Origin: Haloarchaeobius amylolyticus | Lineage (GTDB): Archaea > Halobacteriota > Halobacteria > Halobacteriales > Natrialbaceae | Direction of reading: 5' to 3' | Assembly: GCF_026616195.1 (NCBI RefSeq) | Contig: NZ_JANHDH010000001.1 | Span: 434,001-498,000, forward strand | DNA: 64,000 nucleotides | Translations under genes and position numbers: made by a program | Part shown: positions 50,751 to 58,998 of the stretch, piece after piece | How the letters are laid out: the number at the start of each line of letters is the position of its first letter | Numbering within the stretch: the stretch's first letter is position 1 | Notes under the pieces: generated by a model | Told to the model about the DNA's origin: nothing | The model's database searches: none | The model's input: only the letters and a program-made list of their open reading frames with translations

Positions 50751-50821
50751 CCTGTCGCCACGGTGGAAGACCGAGCGACGTAGGCGAACAGACTTTTGTT
50801 TCGTGCCGATTGAGCGACCGT

Positions 50822-51463
50822 ATGAAGCTGACACGACGGACGCTGCTGGGTAGTGCGAGTGCTGGAATCGCTGCCACCGCCGGGTGTCTGGGCATCCTCT
50901 CGGGCACGAGCGAGTTCACGGCCGACCAGGTCGCGGTCGACTCCCAGGTCGCGAGCGAGACGAACTACGTCAAGCAAGAGCCCAAAGAGCAGACCATCGA
51001 GAAGACGTTCTCGGCGGCGGGTCAGGAGAAGACCGTCAAGGTCGTCAACTGGATCACGCAGTACTACAAGACGCTCGACCTGCCCATCGCGTCGGACCAG
51101 AAGGCGGGCGTGTTCGCGCTCATCTCCTCGCCGAAGGTGGAGGTGCTCGGGCAGTCGTTCAACCCCCTGAAGGACTGGGACACGCGCAAGTTGGCGGCCC
51201 AGCTCCAGTCCCAGTACGAGGGCTTCTCGGTCGGCCAGGAGGTCGACCAGTTCGCCGTCCAGATACTCGGCTCGGCGAAGACCGTCAGCAAGTTCGAGGG
51301 GACGGCGACCCTCGGCGGGAGCGACGTCGACGTCTACATCCTGCTCTCGGGCGCGGTCGGGCACGAGTCTGACTTCGTCGTCCCGATGGCGGTCTACCCG
51401 CGCCAGATCGACGAGCAGGCGAACGTCCGCAAGTTGATGCGGAACCTCGTCCACCCGGCCTGA
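50822..51463 (+). CDS. Lipoprotein of the DUF6517 type
   Basis: A 213-residue Tat-type lipoprotein: LTRRTLLGSASAGIAATAGC, then an all-beta/mixed domain starting EFTADQVAVDSQVASETNYV, characteristic (from memory) of the DUF6517 family of haloarchaea. CTTTTGTT lies 27 bases before ATG 50822. It is convergent with the first pilin-like paralogue, whose stop is 21 bp away. Function unknown, likely external face of the membrane. Confidence 0.82.
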   Translation: MKLTRRTLLGSASAGIAATAGCLGILSGTSEFTADQVAVDSQVASETNYVKQEPKEQTIEKTFSAAGQEKTVKVVNWITQYYKTLDLPIASDQKAGVFALISSPKVEVLGQSFNPLKDWDTRKLAAQLQSQYEGFSVGQEVDQFAVQILGSAKTVSKFEGTATLGGSDVDVYILLSGAVGHESDFVVPMAVYPRQIDEQANVRKLMRNLVHPA

Positions 51464-51484
51464 GACGGGGCGTTCGCCGCCCGG

Positions 51485-53131
51485 TCAGTACTGCCGGAGG
51501 TCGACCACGTCGACGTGGACGCGGACGTAGGACACCCGCGAGTCGAACAGGTCGACCGGTATCACGTCGAGTTGCATGCCGACGAGCGACGCGTCGTAGG
51601 TGACAGTCGTGCTCTGTTTGACGGCGATGGGGCCGGCGACGATGGCACCCGTGACCGACGACGAGCCGGTCGCGACGCAGACGTCCCAGCCGACGCACTG
51701 GCTGGCCCCGGTCAGCTGTGCAGCGTTGGCCTCGCCGGGTGCCAGCGCGGGGGTGGCCCGCGGGGCGTAGATGACGCCCTCGAACTTGGTCGACCCGCCG
51801 GCGAACCCGACCTGCATGGTCGAGGGGCCGAACACCTGCGCGTGGCGGGCGTCGCCGTCGGTGACCAGGAACTCGCTGTTGCGCATCGCGAAGTTGCCGG
51901 CCGCGTACACCCGGAGGACGCCGTCGCCGCCCGCGCCGACGACCGTGACGTCCCCGCCGTCCAGGACCACGTCGCCCGGCACGACCAGCGTCACGTTGCC
52001 CGCCGACAGGTCGACGACGAGGGTCTCCCCGGTGAGCGAGAGGTCGCCGCTCCCGTCGACGAGGTAGGTGCCCGAGGCGAGGACCGTGGTCGCGTGGGCG
52101 GTCGGGTCGAACGACAGGACGCCGGCGGTGCCCGTGACTGCCTGACCCGAGACGGGCCCACAGCCGGGGTCACAGACCGTGACCGAGCGCGACTGGAAGG
52201 TGCCCGGCTCTGCCATCGTGGTGGCGCGGTCGACGGTCGCGGCGACGACCCAGTCGAGGCTCGACAGGCCGTCGTCGTGGTGCTCGGTCGTGGTGCCCGT
52301 GATGGCGCCCGCGCCCTGGACCGTGACGGCGCCGCTGGCGACGACCGACCCGTCGACGACCGAACTGCCGGTGCCGACGTAGATGTCGCCGTCGGCCCCA
52401 CCGGTGGCGACGGCAGCGTTGTCGAGTCGGGGCGTCGTCTGTGCGCCCGGGACGAAGGTCATCGAGACGGTCTGAGCAGGCGCATCGACGACGACCGCCG
52501 ACCCGGCGAACGACCGGAAATGCTCGGCCCAGACCGTGTAGTACGGCGATTCGACCGTGACGGTGGTGGGCGTCCCGTCGACGAACACCGTCCCGGACGC
52601 ACTCGCGAGTGGCTGTTCCTTCGCGACCGTCAGCGTCCCCGACGAGAGGTCCGAATCCCCGTCGAAGGCGATGACCGGCAACGAGAGCGTGTCGTCGCGG
52701 TAGGAGAGCTCCGGCGTCGAGAGGACGACCGTGCCCGCCTCGGTCACCTTCCACAGCCCGCCGCCCTCGTAGACGAACGTCGCCCGCGGGTGCTCGTAGA
52801 CCACCGCGGTCAGGTCCTCCTCGAGAAGCGTCTCCGACGGCGTCTCGACGGTTATCGTCCCGGTCGTGAGCGTGTACACCCCGGTCGCTCCCGCCGCGGG
52901 TAGCCGGACCGTCGTCGCGCCCGCCTCGGAGTGTGCGACGCTCTCGACCCGGTGCTCGAACGCGAGCATCGCGGCCTCTGCGGTGTTCGTCTCCGCGGTC
53001 GACCTGGTCTCCGTGAGGACCGTCCCCGCGAACACCGCGATGCCGGCGCTCGCGACGACCACCATCGTGATAACTAGTAACACACCGACGACTGTACTGA
53101 CCCCCCGTCCTGCTGGTACTTCTGCGTACAC
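51485..53131 (-). CDS. Pilin-like surface protein, most divergent paralogue (copy A)
   Basis: A 548-residue protein with a GTG start (MYAEVPAGRGVSTVVGVLLV). The RG/VSTVVGVLL junction matches an archaeal type IV prepilin peptidase site, with the hydrophobic helix at 11-37. The body has bactofilin-like short beta repeats (GDIYVGTGSSVVDGSVVASG, VTVQGAGAITG) and the shared motif CVGWDVC. It differs from the other four: extra Cys pair CDPGCG, no YAYQAGGVWRGTG (reads TFVYEGGGLW), and a different tail. TATAAATA (53229-53236) lies about 100 bases upstream, so the 5' leader would be about 75 nt. No known function. Confidence 0.82.
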   Translation of the reverse strand: MYAEVPAGRGVSTVVGVLLVITMVVVASAGIAVFAGTVLTETRSTAETNTAEAAMLAFEHRVESVAHSEAGATTVRLPAAGATGVYTLTTGTITVETPSETLLEEDLTAVVYEHPRATFVYEGGGLWKVTEAGTVVLSTPELSYRDDTLSLPVIAFDGDSDLSSGTLTVAKEQPLASASGTVFVDGTPTTVTVESPYYTVWAEHFRSFAGSAVVVDAPAQTVSMTFVPGAQTTPRLDNAAVATGGADGDIYVGTGSSVVDGSVVASGAVTVQGAGAITGTTTEHHDDGLSSLDWVVAATVDRATTMAEPGTFQSRSVTVCDPGCGPVSGQAVTGTAGVLSFDPTAHATTVLASGTYLVDGSGDLSLTGETLVVDLSAGNVTLVVPGDVVLDGGDVTVVGAGGDGVLRVYAAGNFAMRNSEFLVTDGDARHAQVFGPSTMQVGFAGGSTKFEGVIYAPRATPALAPGEANAAQLTGASQCVGWDVCVATGSSSVTGAIVAGPIAVKQSTTVTYDASLVGMQLDVIPVDLFDSRVSYVRVHVDVVDLRQY

Positions 53132-53228
53132 GTGACTCTCCCCGTTTCCCCTGTCTCCGTCTCGACGGCGTCACACTGTGTCGCGCCGCTCCCCTGGGAC
53201 AGGCCCAACCAATAGGACGTTAGATATG

Positions 53229-53236
53229 TATAAATA
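53229..53236 (-). promoter_or_regulatory. TATA element for copy A
   Basis: On the minus strand TATTTATA falls just inside the gap before the copy B stop. It predicts transcription from about 53205 toward the GTG at 53131, so copy A is likely not just a read-through product of copy B. Confidence 0.5.
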
Positions 53237-53253
53237 GTTATTCTAGCGGGGCT

Positions 53254-54882
53254 TCACGAGAGAGCGAGTCGTTCGTCCTCGTCACCGTCGTCGAGTTCGA
53301 CCTCGTGCAGCGAGACGTGGAGGAAGGTGATCGGCGGCGGGAACAGCTGGTCGTCGATCTGGAGCGACGGTTCGACGTTGGTCAGGTAGGGGTCGTGGGT
53401 GAACTCGGTGTTCTGTTCGAGCTTCGTCGGCCCGCCGATGATGGCGCCCACGAGGTTCGAACTCCCGGCGACGACGCAGACGTCCCAGCCTTCGCACTTG
53501 CTCTGGCTGGAGAGGGCCGCCTCGTTCTCCTCGTCGTCGTCGATCGCCGGGTAGTCCCGGGGCGCGTAGATGGTCCCGAAGAACTCCGTGTCGCTCCCGC
53601 CGGTGATGGCGACCTGCATGTCCGAGGTGCCGTAGATCTGCAGGCGCGAGGAGTTGTTGTCGTAGCCGGCCTGGGCGTTGTGCAGCCCGAAGTTCCCGGT
53701 CGTGTACACCCGGAAGGCGGCGTCGCCGGTCGGGTTGTTGATCTCGAGGTCCGCGTCGTCCAGCGAGATGTTCCCGTCGAGGACGAGCGTGACGTTCCCG
53801 TCGGAGAGGTCGACCCGGACGTCGTTGCTCGTCAGGTCGATGTCCTGGTCGTAGAAGTACGTGCTCCCGTTCTCCATCGTGATGTTGTTGCCGGGGTTGT
53901 TGGGGGTGAGGACCGAGCTGTTGTTCCGGGCCCCCTCCACCTTCCACTCGATGGCCGGGTCGAGTTCGTACAGGCCGGACTCGATGCCGGACTCGATGGA
54001 GCCGGTGATGCTGCCGGCCCCGCTCACGTTCACGTCACCCTCGGCCCGGACCGGCCCGTTGATGACCGCGTTCCCGCTCTGGACCGTGACGTCGCCCTCG
54101 TCACCGCCGGTCGCGTACACGCCCTGTCTGAAGTCGCCGTTCAGGATGGGCCGGCCGAGCTTGACCTTCACCGTCTCGTTGGCGTGGTCCACCGAGACCG
54201 CCCGCTCGCTGGTGTGCTTGCGCAGGTAGTCCGCCCACCCGCCGTAGTACTCGCTGTGGATCTTCACCGTCACGAGCTCGCCCTCGACGTAGCCGACGCG
54301 GTTGATGGGCGACATCGTCCGGTTCTTGCGGATGTTGACCACGCCCGAGTCGATGCGCTCCTCGCCCGAGATGATGGGTATCGGGAGGTTCAGCGTGCCG
54401 TCGCGGTAGTAGAACTGCGGCGGCGACACCATGACCGCGTCGTCACCGGTGCCGCGCCAGACCCCACCGGCCTGGTAGGCGTACACCGTCTCGCCCCTGG
54501 TGTACTCGATGGAGCCGAACGACTCGTTCGCGATGTCGATGTTCTGTGTGTAGACCTCGATGCGCCCGGTGTCCTTGCGGTGGATGGCTCCCTCGCGGGT
54601 CCGGATGTCGAAGTTCGTCTGGTCGCTCGACCCCTCGCCGAGCGCCACCGAGTTGACGTTCTGCTCCAGCTCGACGAACACCTGCTCTATCCGGACGTCC
54701 TCGGTGTCCTCTCTGGTCTCCTCGAGCGTGAGCCCGCCGACCACGACGATGGAGACCGCGCCGATCGTTACGACGGCTACGAGCAACACGATCGCCAGCA
54801 GTGCGCTCTGCCCTCGGGCTGTGCCGTCCTGTGTCCCCCGACACGACGTACCGTCTCCCCCCCTCGTGGAGAGACGTCTCAT
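53254..54882 (-). CDS. Pilin-like surface protein paralogue (copy B)
   Basis: A 542-residue protein. Basic leader (MRRLSTRGGDGTSC), then ARG/QSALLAIVLLVAVVTIG, a class III (pilin) style signal with Q at +1 and helix at about 25-50. The body shares VYAYQAGGVWRGTG, QGVYATGGDEGDVTVQSG, INGPVRAEGDVNVSGAGSIT, VTLVLDGNISL, CEGWDVC and the tail PPPITFLHVSLHEVELDDGD. ATG 54882 is 27 bases after TTATAAATA (54905-54913), which decides it against the GTG six codons upstream. Probably a surface or filament subunit. Confidence 0.85.
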   Translation of the reverse strand: MRRLSTRGGDGTSCRGTQDGTARGQSALLAIVLLVAVVTIGAVSIVVVGGLTLEETREDTEDVRIEQVFVELEQNVNSVALGEGSSDQTNFDIRTREGAIHRKDTGRIEVYTQNIDIANESFGSIEYTRGETVYAYQAGGVWRGTGDDAVMVSPPQFYYRDGTLNLPIPIISGEERIDSGVVNIRKNRTMSPINRVGYVEGELVTVKIHSEYYGGWADYLRKHTSERAVSVDHANETVKVKLGRPILNGDFRQGVYATGGDEGDVTVQSGNAVINGPVRAEGDVNVSGAGSITGSIESGIESGLYELDPAIEWKVEGARNNSSVLTPNNPGNNITMENGSTYFYDQDIDLTSNDVRVDLSDGNVTLVLDGNISLDDADLEINNPTGDAAFRVYTTGNFGLHNAQAGYDNNSSRLQIYGTSDMQVAITGGSDTEFFGTIYAPRDYPAIDDDEENEAALSSQSKCEGWDVCVVAGSSNLVGAIIGGPTKLEQNTEFTHDPYLTNVEPSLQIDDQLFPPPITFLHVSLHEVELDDGDEDERLALS

Positions 54883-54904
54883 ACACTGCTGAGTAGTCAC
54901 GGGA

Positions 54905-54913
54905 TTATAAATA
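54905..54913 (-). promoter_or_regulatory. TATA element for copy B
   Basis: Minus-strand TATTTATAA is centred 27 bases before ATG 54882, giving a leaderless start. Confidence 0.6.
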
Positions 54914-55085
54914 AGAATTGTAAGGTCAGCCGTACGAAATCAGTTGTTCTTTCTGATGGTTGTATAGTACTAACTGAATAATCTCAGAACAAATCCCTGA
55001 TAGGGCCCAAGAACTAGTCTAGAGCGTTTCAGGCGTCGACTGTCAGCAAACGGAACTCTGGCCGCAAGTTTCAATAGTACAACTA

Positions 55086-56813
55086 CTACTGGTGTCTCGG
55101 CGCGAACATGAACGTTGTGGCCCTGCATCCCCGGGGAACCGCGACCTCTCCGACGAGCAGGGACGTCCGCGCATCGACCCCGTGTGCTGCGTGGTCGAGG
55201 ACGACCCGCCCGGCCGTGTCACCGTCCTCGAGGGCGACGTCGTGGACCGAGACGTGCAGGAAGGTGATCGCGGGCGGGAAGAGGCTGCGTTCGAGCTCCA
55301 GTGACGGCTCCTGGTCCACGAGCGCGGTGTCGTAGACCAGCCCCGTGCTCTGGCCGACGTAGGTCGACCCGCCGACGATGGCACCGACGACGTTGCTGTT
55401 CCCCTGCGCGAGGCAGGTATCCCAGCCGTCGCACTCGCTGGCGGTCCCGACGACGCCCTCGTTCGGCTGGCCGGGTGCGAGGGCAGTCTCCTCGCGCGGT
55501 GCGTAGATGAGGCCGTAGAACTCCGTGCTACCGCCGGTGAACCCGACCTGCATGTCCGAGGTACCGTACACCTGGACGTACTCGGGGTGGCCGCTGACGC
55601 CAACGATACCGTTGTGGAGGCCGAAGTTGCCGGTCGTGTACACCCTGAAGGCCGTGCCTGCCGACCCGTTGGTCACGTGGATGTCGCCGCCGTCGAACGA
55701 GAGGTTCCCGTCGACCAGCAGCGTCACGTTGCCGCCAGCGAGGTCGACGTCGACGTCCTCGCCGGTCGAGACCACGTCGGCGTCGACGTAGTACGTCTGC
55801 CCCCCGTCGAGCGTCTCGGTGAAGGGGTCGGGTCGCGGGACCGATGCGTTCCGCTCCGCGTCTGCGACGAGTCGTTCGACGACCGGGTCGATCTCGGTCA
55901 GCGACGCGTCGACGTTCGACGCGACCGTCCCGTCGATGGAGGTGCTCGACTTCGTCTGGACGTCGCCCTCGGCGACCACCGGGCCGTCGATACCCCCGGC
56001 ACCGCCGTCCGCATCCACCGTCACGTTGCCGCCGGCACCACCGGTGGCGTACACACCGTGGTCGAAGCTCCCCTTCGCCAGGGGCCGACCGAGGCTGAGG
56101 ACCACGGTCTGGTTCGCGTGGTCGACCGAGACGGCGACGTCGTTGGTCCGCTCGCGGAGGTACTCGGCCCAGCCGGCGTAGTACTCGCTCTGTATCTCGA
56201 CGGTCACCAGCCGCCCCTCGACGTAGCCGACCTGGTTGACGGACGACCTGGTCCCGCGCTTGGTCGCCGTGACGGGACCGTCGGTGAGCTGCCCGTCGCC
56301 GGTGACGATGGGGACCTGCACGTTCAGCGTCCCCTCGCGGTAGGAGAACTGCGGCGGGGTCACCATCGTCGCGTTCGCGCCGGTGCCGCGCCAGACGCCG
56401 CCGGCCTGGTACGCGTAGACGTCGTCGCCGCGGCGGTACTCGACCGCCCCGAGCGAGACGTTCGCGATCTCGGTCCCACCAGAGACGACCCTGAGGCGGC
56501 CATCGTCGCGGCGCTGTATCGTGGCGTCGCTGCGGTCCACGTCGAAGTCGACCTGGTCGACCCGGCCCTCACCCAGGGCGACGCTATCGACGACGCGGTC
56601 GAACTCGCGGAAGGCGAACTCGACGCGCGTGTCTTCTGCCGCTGCTTGCTGCTGCTGGACCGTGACGTGCCCGGCGACGAGGACGCTGACGACCCCGGCG
56701 GTGACGAGCAGGGTCAGCAGGGCCACGGCGATGGCCTCCGACTCACCACGACTGCACATCGCTGCCGGCCACCGTCGCCCTCGCCCGTCGGGCCTCGGAC
56801 TACGACGTGTCAT
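55086..56813 (-). CDS. Pilin-like surface protein paralogue (copy C)
   Basis: A 575-residue protein, longest of the five. Basic leader MTRRSPRPDGRGRRWPAAMC, then SRG/ESEAIAVALLTLLVTAG (glutamate at +1, helix about 26-46). Shared blocks: VYAYQAGGVWRGTG, HGVYATGGAGGNVTVDADGG, VVAEGDVQTKSSTSIDGTV, VTLLVDGNLSFDGGDIHV, GFTGGSTEFYGLIYAPREET, CDGWDTC and PPAITFLHVSVHDVALEDGD. A C-terminal extension of about 40 residues (from HAAHGVDARTSLLVGEVAVP) is unique to this copy. No clear TATA upstream of the ATG at 56813 (weak GGATATCG at 56838). Confidence 0.83.
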   Translation of the reverse strand: MTRRSPRPDGRGRRWPAAMCSRGESEAIAVALLTLLVTAGVVSVLVAGHVTVQQQQAAAEDTRVEFAFREFDRVVDSVALGEGRVDQVDFDVDRSDATIQRRDDGRLRVVSGGTEIANVSLGAVEYRRGDDVYAYQAGGVWRGTGANATMVTPPQFSYREGTLNVQVPIVTGDGQLTDGPVTATKRGTRSSVNQVGYVEGRLVTVEIQSEYYAGWAEYLRERTNDVAVSVDHANQTVVLSLGRPLAKGSFDHGVYATGGAGGNVTVDADGGAGGIDGPVVAEGDVQTKSSTSIDGTVASNVDASLTEIDPVVERLVADAERNASVPRPDPFTETLDGGQTYYVDADVVSTGEDVDVDLAGGNVTLLVDGNLSFDGGDIHVTNGSAGTAFRVYTTGNFGLHNGIVGVSGHPEYVQVYGTSDMQVGFTGGSTEFYGLIYAPREETALAPGQPNEGVVGTASECDGWDTCLAQGNSNVVGAIVGGSTYVGQSTGLVYDTALVDQEPSLELERSLFPPAITFLHVSVHDVALEDGDTAGRVVLDHAAHGVDARTSLLVGEVAVPRGCRATTFMFAPRHQ

Positions 56814-57016
56814 CACAGAGTAAGAAGGCTCCCGCGGGGATATCGCGAGAGGCTATCCTATGTGCGTCCGTGGCCGCGGCACTGGGAAGACACTCGTCTC
56901 CTCTCCGGTGTAAACCGTGTTCTGAGACCACCTCTCTTCCGTCTCCGGGCGATAAGGCTTCACCGATAGCTACCTAAGGAGATTGGTAGCAGAACGTAAC
57001 ATGTCCCGCCGGGTGC

Positions 57017-58654
57017 TCAGGCGGCCTCGACGACGATGCGCTCGTCCTCGTCACCGTCGTCGAGCCGGACGTCGTGGACCGAGACGTGCAGGAACGTGAT
57101 CGGCGGCGGGAACAGGCCGTCCTCGAGCTGGAGCGTGGGCTCGGTCCCGACGAGGCTCGGGTCGTGGGTCAGGCCCGTGCTCGACCCGACGTAGGTCGGG
57201 CCGGCGACGATGGCGCCCTCGATGTTGCTGTTCCCCGTCGCGATGCAGACGTCCCAGCCGTCGCACTTGGTCTTGGTGTCGATGGTCGCGACGTTGGTCT
57301 CGCCGGGGTCCAGTGCCGGCTCGTCCCGCGGCGCGTAGATGGTGCCGTAGAAGGCGGTGCTGCCCCCGGTGAACCCGACCTGCATGTCCGAGGTGCCGTA
57401 CACCTGGAGGTGCTGCGCCTTGCCGGTGATGCCGCCCTGCCCGTTCTTCATGCCGAAGTGGCCCGTGGTGTAGACGCGGAACGCGGTCCCCGGACTCGGG
57501 TTGTCTATCTCGATGTCGCCGTCCTCCAGCGCGATGCTCCCGTTGACGATGAGCGTGACGTTCCCGCCCGAGAGGTCGACCTCGATGTCGTCACCGGTCG
57601 AGACGATGTCGGAGTCGACGTAGTAGGTCTTGCCCTGGTCCAGTTCCTCGGTCAGGGGGTTCGGCCGCGGCATACTCGGGTCGTCCTTCGCGGCCTCGAC
57701 CTTGCGCTCGATGGCGGGGTCGATCTCGGTCAGGTCCGCGTTCACGTTCGGCTCCTCGGAGCCGTTGATGGAGTTGTTCTTCTTCTTGTCGATGTCACCC
57801 TCGGCCTTCACCGGGCCCGTGATGCCCCCGGCGTTCCCGTTCGCGTCGACCTTCACGTCGCCCTCGGCGCCGCCGGTCGCGTACACGCCCTGCGCGAAGT
57901 TCCCGTCGATGAGGGGTCGCCCGAGCTTGACGATGACCGTCTCGTTCGCCTCGTCGACCGAGACGGCGACGTCGTTGGTCCGCTCGCGGAGGTACTCGGC
58001 CCAGCCGGCGTAGTACTCGCTCTGTATCTCGACGGTGACGAGCTGCCCTTCAACGTAGCCGACCCGGTTGACGGGCGACCGCGTGCCGTTCTTTCGCACC
58101 TTCACGACGCCGTTCGAGAGCCGCTCCTCCCCGGAGACCACCGGGATGGGGAGGTTCAGGGTGCCGTCGCGGTAGTGGAACTGCGGCGCTGCCACCATGA
58201 CGGTCTCGTTGCCGGTGCCGCGCCAGACGCCGCCGGCCTGGTACGCGTACACCGTCTCGCCCTTGCGGTACTCGATGGAGCCGAAGGACTGGTTCGCGAG
58301 TTCGCTCCCGTTCGCGGTCACCGTGATGCGACCTGTGTTCTCCCGGTGGACGGTCCCGTCGCGCGACCCGAGCGCGAAGTCGACCTGGTCCGAGCCGTCG
58401 TCGCTCAGCGCGACCGAGTCGATGGTCCGGTCGAGTTCGAGGAACGTGTACTCGATGCGCTTGGTCTCGCTCTCTTGCTGTTGCTCCTCGAGCGTCAGCC
58501 CACCGACGACGAGGATCGAGACGACGCCGATGGTGACGAGACCGATGAGCAGCACCATCGCTACCACTGCTGTCTGACTGCGGTCCCCACCGCGTGCCTG
58601 TCCGGTCACCTGTCCCCCCCGGGTGCCCACCCCTGTGGATGAGGGACGTATCAT
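57017..58654 (-). CDS. Pilin-like surface protein paralogue (copy D)
   Basis: A 545-residue protein. Leader MIRPSSTGVGTRGGQVTGQA, then RGGDRSQTAVVAMVLLIGLV with the hydrophobic helix at about 27-52; here the R-G-x-S is replaced by R-S-Q-T. Shared blocks: VYAYQAGGVWRGTG, YYAGWAEYLRERTNDVAVSV (identical in copy C), QGVYATGGAEGDVKVDANGN, CDGWDVC and PPPITFLHVSVHDVRLDDGD. It is closest to copy C in the middle region. TAAATAGAAAT (58680-58690, read on the other strand) is about 27-32 bases upstream of ATG 58654, supporting this start over an upstream reading. Confidence 0.85.
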   Translation of the reverse strand: MIRPSSTGVGTRGGQVTGQARGGDRSQTAVVAMVLLIGLVTIGVVSILVVGGLTLEEQQQESETKRIEYTFLELDRTIDSVALSDDGSDQVDFALGSRDGTVHRENTGRITVTANGSELANQSFGSIEYRKGETVYAYQAGGVWRGTGNETVMVAAPQFHYRDGTLNLPIPVVSGEERLSNGVVKVRKNGTRSPVNRVGYVEGQLVTVEIQSEYYAGWAEYLRERTNDVAVSVDEANETVIVKLGRPLIDGNFAQGVYATGGAEGDVKVDANGNAGGITGPVKAEGDIDKKKNNSINGSEEPNVNADLTEIDPAIERKVEAAKDDPSMPRPNPLTEELDQGKTYYVDSDIVSTGDDIEVDLSGGNVTLIVNGSIALEDGDIEIDNPSPGTAFRVYTTGHFGMKNGQGGITGKAQHLQVYGTSDMQVGFTGGSTAFYGTIYAPRDEPALDPGETNVATIDTKTKCDGWDVCIATGNSNIEGAIVAGPTYVGSSTGLTHDPSLVGTEPTLQLEDGLFPPPITFLHVSVHDVRLDDGDEDERIVVEAA

Positions 58655-58998
58655 CGTGAAAGGAATTGCACCCGACACGTAAATAGAAATCGAATTTTTT
58701 ACTATATTTCCTGAATGAGACACCCGTTGCTGGAGTAAACTCAATACACAATTTCAGAAAGAAATCCTCAGGAAATCTTTGAAAGGCCCTAAGAGACGTT
58801 CAAGGCGTGCTGAATGTTGCCGGTAGATGGCCGCAACATTCTTTCGTCCGTGTCGGCCGAGACCTGACTGGCAGTCGAACCGTCGTGACCTGTCCGACGT
58901 ACTCGGTGGAACTGGTCAATCGAAGAACATCCTCGTAACAGGAGGAAACCCGGTCGTCGCTGACTGCGACCGACGAGAAGAGATGCTGCCCGACGCCC
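58655..58998. other. Intergenic region between copies D and E
   Basis: About 344 bases. The first 40 hold the copy D promoter, followed by an AT-rich tract (58695-58715). No gene is convincing in the remainder (58740-58998). The stretch 58735-58820 weakly resembles 54958-55040 in the B/C gap (shared AAATC, AGG-x-CC and AAGA-like words), possibly an old duplication. Confidence 0.4.
58680..58690 (-). promoter_or_regulatory. TATA element for copy D
   Basis: Minus-strand ATTTCTATTTA lies about 30 bases before ATG 58654 in an AT-rich tract, as for the other copies. Confidence 0.55.
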
